This document shows positions 6,697 to 9,309 of a DNA stretch of 9,309 bases, piece by piece. The stretch is from Bifidobacterium sp. UBA744 (GTDB lineage: Bacteria; Actinomycetota; Actinomycetes; Actinomycetales; Bifidobacteriaceae). The notes under the pieces were generated by a model. The model had not been told where the DNA came from. It did not search any database and worked only from the letters and a program-made list of their open reading frames with translations. Location: positions 11,038 through 20,346 of the forward strand of contig DBKS01000034.1 in assembly GCA_002298605.1 (NCBI GenBank), in the 5' to 3' direction. The position numbers and the translations under genes were made by a program. The first letter of the stretch is position 1; every line of letters begins with the position of its first letter.

Positions 6697-6744
6697 GTTT
6701 CGCCCCCGTGTATGTCAAGGGTTCTATACGCACGTCACTGAAAC
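6697..6744 (+). other. Weak hairpin after the exonuclease gene
   Basis: GTTTC (6697-6701) pairs with GAAAC (6740-6744). Inside it, CGTGTAT (6707-6713) pairs with ATA (6726-6728) and CACG (6731-6734) across a 2-nt bulge. It begins two bases after the stop codon. No T-run follows, so it is at best a transcript-end structure. The rest of 6745-6910 shows only a pyrimidine-rich stretch (6869-6892) and no gene. Confidence 0.25.
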
Positions 6745-6915
6745 GATGCATCTCACGGCCCGCAAGTGGTACTGTGGTATCCGCGCTCATAATATGGCAT
6801 TGATTCACAAACTGCAATAAGTTAGTTGCATTGCTACGGAGCTTGTCTCCCACGTTCGGTGCTTGTGGCCCTTCCCTCTCTTCCCCTCTGCCTAAAATTA
6901 TTACTTGTAACGTCG

Positions 6916-6929
6916 TTTCCTTAAGGAAA
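6916..6929. promoter_or_regulatory. Perfect 14-bp palindrome overlapping the ribosome binding site
   Basis: TTTCCTTAAGGAAA is a perfect palindrome whose right half is the Shine-Dalgarno of the gene at 6941 (AAGGAAAG, 6923-6930). In RNA it can form a 5-bp stem with a UUAA loop that hides the ribosome binding site. In DNA it could be a repressor dyad. Spacing to the ATG is 10 bases, slightly long. An AT-rich block with TAAAAT (6893-6898) lies just upstream but has no -35 partner that I can support. Confidence 0.5.
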
Positions 6930-6940
6930 GAACTGCCCAG

Positions 6941-8731
6941 ATGTCTGATGAATCCCAAATCCCATTAAATGCCCGAGTCGATCTCGTTGCCTATAAAGCT
7001 TTGTGCGAACCCATTGATTCAAAAGACCTGAATAAACTGCTGTTCGATTTGAGAGAAAACTTTGCCAACTATTTTGGAGTGAAAGAGACGACAAAGAAGA
7101 TTCTGAAGGATTCGAAAGACAAGTCCGCCTTTTCGGATGAGGTCGGCCCGGAGAAGGATAAGGCCGACTGGAAGAAGATAGTTTGGGACCACTATTTCAC
7201 AGGTATCAGCTGTGATGGCTCTACCTATTATAAAGGCTTTGGTCCCGATTCGGATCATTTCTTTGATTCCGAGATAAATCCTTCTGAAGACTCTGGTCCG
7301 TCCTTTTCGTTGTGTAGTAGCTGGGCCCTTCCGTTGGACCCGACTCGTCCAGCCCTGCCCGAGGATGTCAAGGATCAGTGGAGCAAATCGTGCGATCTCC
7401 AATATGGTTATCGCGCCGGTATCGAGAAAGGTGTCGACATCAAGATTCCTGCTCTTAAAGATCGCTTGCGCAGGGATATCGTTTTTCTCTACCCTAATTG
7501 GGGTGGTGATTTGTCTTGGGAGAAGTCAACTGATGGTGACAAGTGGACAGGTCCGTATGGAATCGAAAAAGAGCTAAAGGAGCTAAAGGAGGAGTACCGC
7601 CACCTCTATTGGCGAAATTTTCATTGCGACAAAAATGAGGCGAGTCGGTGGTTTAAACCCAATGCTCGCTTTTCCGCCATTGACGTTGGCCCTCTTAAAG
7701 GTGCATACTGGACTGATTTCTACAAGTTTATTCCGACGGCCACAGAGAATGTTCTAAATAATTTTTTGGCGAATTCGAAGAAGAATCTCAAGGATGTCAA
7801 GGCTGTGATGCTTGACATCCTCAATGAGGAACTCACTCGTCTGGACTATGGTAGCTCATCGGAAGAAGGACTTAGTTCGTCTACTCGTCTCATTCTTGCG
7901 ACCCAAATCCCGCATAAGATCCTTGCCACCGATGGGAATGAGATCCTTAATGATGCTGGCAATAAGAAATATGTTATTGAGCCTTGGCGTCTCATCAAAT
8001 GGCCTCATCATTCCGGATCGAATCCAACCACGTTCAAGGCTACAGCTTTGGCATATGCATATGGTCGCGTCGAACGTGCCCTTGAGCATATCGAACAGCC
8101 GGATGCCAAGGCTTCGTGGCCGTGGCCATTTGGTGCGTGGGTGGAAAGTGAAGGTAGCGTTGAACATCAAGGCCCATCTAAATCCTTGTACAACTGGCTG
8201 ACAGAAAAGTTCGATGATGAGCATAGGGAGGAAATCGACTTTACTAAGAAGGGAGTGCTCCACTGCTACAGGCGTTACCCGAAGCTCTGTGCATCTCTTC
8301 GTTCCAAGAAAGAAATAGTGGACAAAGCTTGTAAGAGCGTTTCTGGTGAACTGAACCTAGAGCAGGCGTTCAACGCGGTGAAGAAGGTTATGCTCAAGGA
8401 TGATTTGAGTAAGTATTCCGATTCGCTTACGAATGATCTCAATCAGCTTGAAAAAGATATTAAGGGCTTGGATGATTTCAACGATAAGAGTATCAAGAAG
8501 CCCGCGGCTGAATCGATTGAGTTTATCGTCGATGCTCTTTATTGGAAGGATTTGGTGAGTGAGGAGGACGTGAATGCGGCCTTTTTACTGGGATACCATA
8601 ATGAGTCCGTACTGTTAGGCAATGGCCAAAAGTTTATTGGAAAGAAGACCAGAACACGTTTCGATAAGACGCTGTTGCCAGAACCTTCCGACTTGAAAAA
8701 GATGAGAGAGAAAATGTTGCAGGATGCCTGA
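6941..8731 (+). CDS. Large uncharacterised protein with a possible uracil-DNA-glycosylase-like fold
   Basis: I do not recognise this 596-residue protein as a named family. It is soluble, charged and lacks signal or membrane segments. The middle (about 175-385) has a pattern reminiscent of uracil-DNA glycosylase-like enzymes. In order, it has a hydrophobic strand ending in PNWGG (DIVFLYPNWGG, 179-189) and YWTDFYKFIP (256-265), which resembles the 'TDlvK' segment. A hydrophobic strand follows (RLILATQIPHKIL, 316-328), then WPHHSGSN (354-361), which resembles the histidine loop. Before this come residues 1-175 of unknown type; after it comes a Lys/Asp/Glu-rich, mostly helical region (about 410-596). 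Sampled lines are 33-35% G+C in places, well below nrdD, which suggests transfer. It appears to be a single-gene unit: 246 bp after the exonuclease, with its own palindromic leader and a strong terminator. DNA modification sensing or defence is a hypothesis only. Confidence 0.85.
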   Translation: MSDESQIPLNARVDLVAYKALCEPIDSKDLNKLLFDLRENFANYFGVKETTKKILKDSKDKSAFSDEVGPEKDKADWKKIVWDHYFTGISCDGSTYYKGFGPDSDHFFDSEINPSEDSGPSFSLCSSWALPLDPTRPALPEDVKDQWSKSCDLQYGYRAGIEKGVDIKIPALKDRLRRDIVFLYPNWGGDLSWEKSTDGDKWTGPYGIEKELKELKEEYRHLYWRNFHCDKNEASRWFKPNARFSAIDVGPLKGAYWTDFYKFIPTATENVLNNFLANSKKNLKDVKAVMLDILNEELTRLDYGSSSEEGLSSSTRLILATQIPHKILATDGNEILNDAGNKKYVIEPWRLIKWPHHSGSNPTTFKATALAYAYGRVERALEHIEQPDAKASWPWPFGAWVESEGSVEHQGPSKSLYNWLTEKFDDEHREEIDFTKKGVLHCYRRYPKLCASLRSKKEIVDKACKSVSGELNLEQAFNAVKKVMLKDDLSKYSDSLTNDLNQLEKDIKGLDDFNDKSIKKPAAESIEFIVDALYWKDLVSEEDVNAAFLLGYHNESVLLGNGQKFIGKKTRTRFDKTLLPEPSDLKKMREKMLQDA

Positions 8732-8764
8732 AATAACGAGATAGCTTAGTTTGTCTACGTTTTC

Positions 8765-8819
8765 GCTGTTCTGTGTTGTGCTACAAATTCCCAGCGCAAC
8801 ACAGAACAGCATTTTTGTA
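8765..8819 (+). terminator. Strong Rho-independent terminator after the 596-residue protein gene
   Basis: Arms at 8765-8781 and 8794-8810 form a 17-bp stem, perfect except for one G-U pair, around a 12-nt loop. ATTTTTGTA follows directly. It begins 33 bp after the stop codon at 8731 and is the clearest terminator in the window. It insulates the gene at 8885 from transcription of its neighbour. Confidence 0.92.
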
Positions 8820-8823
8820 TACT
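8818..8823 (+). promoter_or_regulatory. Possible -10 element for the gene at 8885
   Basis: TATACT preceded directly by TG resembles a -10 box. A start site near 8830 would put the shared leader element (8832-8859) at the very 5' end of the transcript. The -35 position would fall inside the terminator arm and shows no TTGACA-like sequence, so support is weak. Confidence 0.3.
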
Positions 8824-8831
8824 GCGAGAAC

Positions 8832-8859
8832 TTTGTCCATTACTGAGTGGTGTAACCGT
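8832..8859 (+). promoter_or_regulatory. Upstream element shared with the gene at 4987 (copy 2)
   Basis: This 28-nt stretch begins TTTGTCCATTACT and matches 4939-4967 in 24 of 29 columns. As in copy 1, it ends a short distance (25 bases) before the start codon and just ahead of the ribosome binding site. The coding sequences downstream are not similar, so the conservation is confined to the leader. Confidence 0.5.
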
Positions 8860-8884
8860 TGATTGGTTTGAAAGGAGACCGGTT

Positions 8885-9259
8885 ATGTCCACTCAGTCCG
8901 TTGTTTCTCTGTCTCTTGGCGATGTCTTCTCCTCCCGTGCCCGGCTTCGTGCCGTTTTTGGTGGCTCAACGGATATGCGTCGCAGCGCTGTCTTGAAAAA
9001 GTCAAGTGCTCGCGTGGTGATTCTTTCCGACTCCAGCCGAATGGCGCTGCTCGGTTCGCGTCTTTATCTCGATGCGCTCCCAGCTTCCCTCCGCTCCATT
9101 CAGGCTGCATTCGTATTCACCGAATCGTCCACTCGCCGTTTGTCCGGTGTGGAGCATGCTTACGTATTTGAGGGCATGTTTGTTGCGCCCGCCGAAAGCA
9201 TCTCCGATCAGACCTGTCTGACTCGCCAGCCTGTGGCTGAATTCACTTTGGCCAGCTGA
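8885..9259 (+). CDS. Small uncharacterised protein
   Basis: This 124-residue protein is not recognised. It is rich in Ser, Arg, Ala and Leu, and has no membrane segment, signal peptide or cysteine-pair motif (one cysteine, near the C-terminus). The central part alternates hydrophobic strands and helices (ARVVILSDSSRMALLGSRLYL, then IQAAFVFTESS and HAYVFEGMFVA), suggesting a small alpha/beta domain. The start is well supported by AAAGGAG at 8871-8877, seven bases before the ATG. The gene stands alone between the terminator at 8765-8819 and the window end. It shares a leader element with the deoxyribonucleotidase gene, and both genes favour U-ending codons such as CGT, TCC and CTT, unlike nrdD. 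Confidence 0.8.
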   Translation: MSTQSVVSLSLGDVFSSRARLRAVFGGSTDMRRSAVLKKSSARVVILSDSSRMALLGSRLYLDALPASLRSIQAAFVFTESSTRRLSGVEHAYVFEGMFVAPAESISDQTCLTRQPVAEFTLAS

Positions 9260-9268
9260 CTTTGCTTC

Positions 9269-9309
9269 ATGGAGATATGGGTGCTATTTGATATGAACTG
9301 GTTTTTGTT
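9269..9309 (+). CDS. Possible start of a downstream gene, cut by the window end
   Basis: A frame opens at ATG 9269 (MEIWVLFDMNWFL), 9 bp after the previous stop, and runs off the window; an in-frame ATG at 9293 is a second possible start. No Shine-Dalgarno precedes 9269, while GGAG at 9271-9274 is too far from 9293. Thirteen codons are too few to identify a product. Confidence 0.2.
   Translation, partial: MEIWVLFDMNWFL

Noticed and set aside
6813..6830. TGCAA/TTGCA inverted repeat as an operator or attachment site
   Set aside because: The arms are only 5 bp and no direct-repeat partner or integrase gene is visible, so there is no support for an attachment site.
6545..6958. Minus-strand open frame of 137 codons across the exonuclease end and the intergenic region
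   Set aside because: Most of it is antisense to the exonuclease and the start of the next gene; it has no ribosome binding site or domain signal.

Overview
The window looks like chromosome of an anaerobic, high-GC Gram-positive bacterium, most probably Bifidobacterium. The grounds are a class III (oxygen-sensitive, glycyl-radical) ribonucleotide reductase with its activase, GC-rich codon use in that operon (about 58% G+C in a sampled line), and the general look of the proteins. The genus comes from recognition, not from a search.

Layout. (1) Positions 1-230 are the nrdD upstream region. They carry two sites that fit the NrdR repressor box, 32 bp (three helical turns) apart. (2) Positions 231-3579 hold nrdD and nrdG in the same direction, with a hairpin terminator or attenuator between them. 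(3) Positions 3784-4680, on the minus strand, encode a membrane-anchored helical protein of unknown role, with its own terminator at 3694-3731. (4) Positions 4681-4986 are a divergent intergenic region containing about 2.8 copies of a 62-bp repeat built from inverted repeats. (5) Positions 4987-6694 hold a probable two-gene unit: an HAD-type 5'(3')-deoxyribonucleotidase and a DnaQ-like 3'-5' exonuclease. (6) Positions 6941-8731 encode a large unrecognised protein, AT-richer than its surroundings. It has motifs that suggest a uracil-DNA-glycosylase-like fold, and a strong terminator follows it. (7) Positions 8885-9259 encode a small unrecognised protein. Its leader shares a 28-29-nt element with the leader of the deoxyribonucleotidase gene about 3.9 kb upstream.

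How the genes fit together. NrdD makes deoxyribonucleotides anaerobically after NrdG installs its glycyl radical. The tandem boxes suggest that NrdR shuts the operon off when dNTP (dATP) is plentiful. The deoxyribonucleotidase and the exonuclease also act on deoxynucleotides or DNA, but they are separated from nrdDG by an opposing gene and a repeat block, so a common pathway is only inference. From about 4.7 kb onward the window has an accessory character: repeats, lower GC, U-ending codons and orphan proteins. The most interesting parts are the 596-residue protein, the structured repeat array, and the leader element shared by two separate genes.
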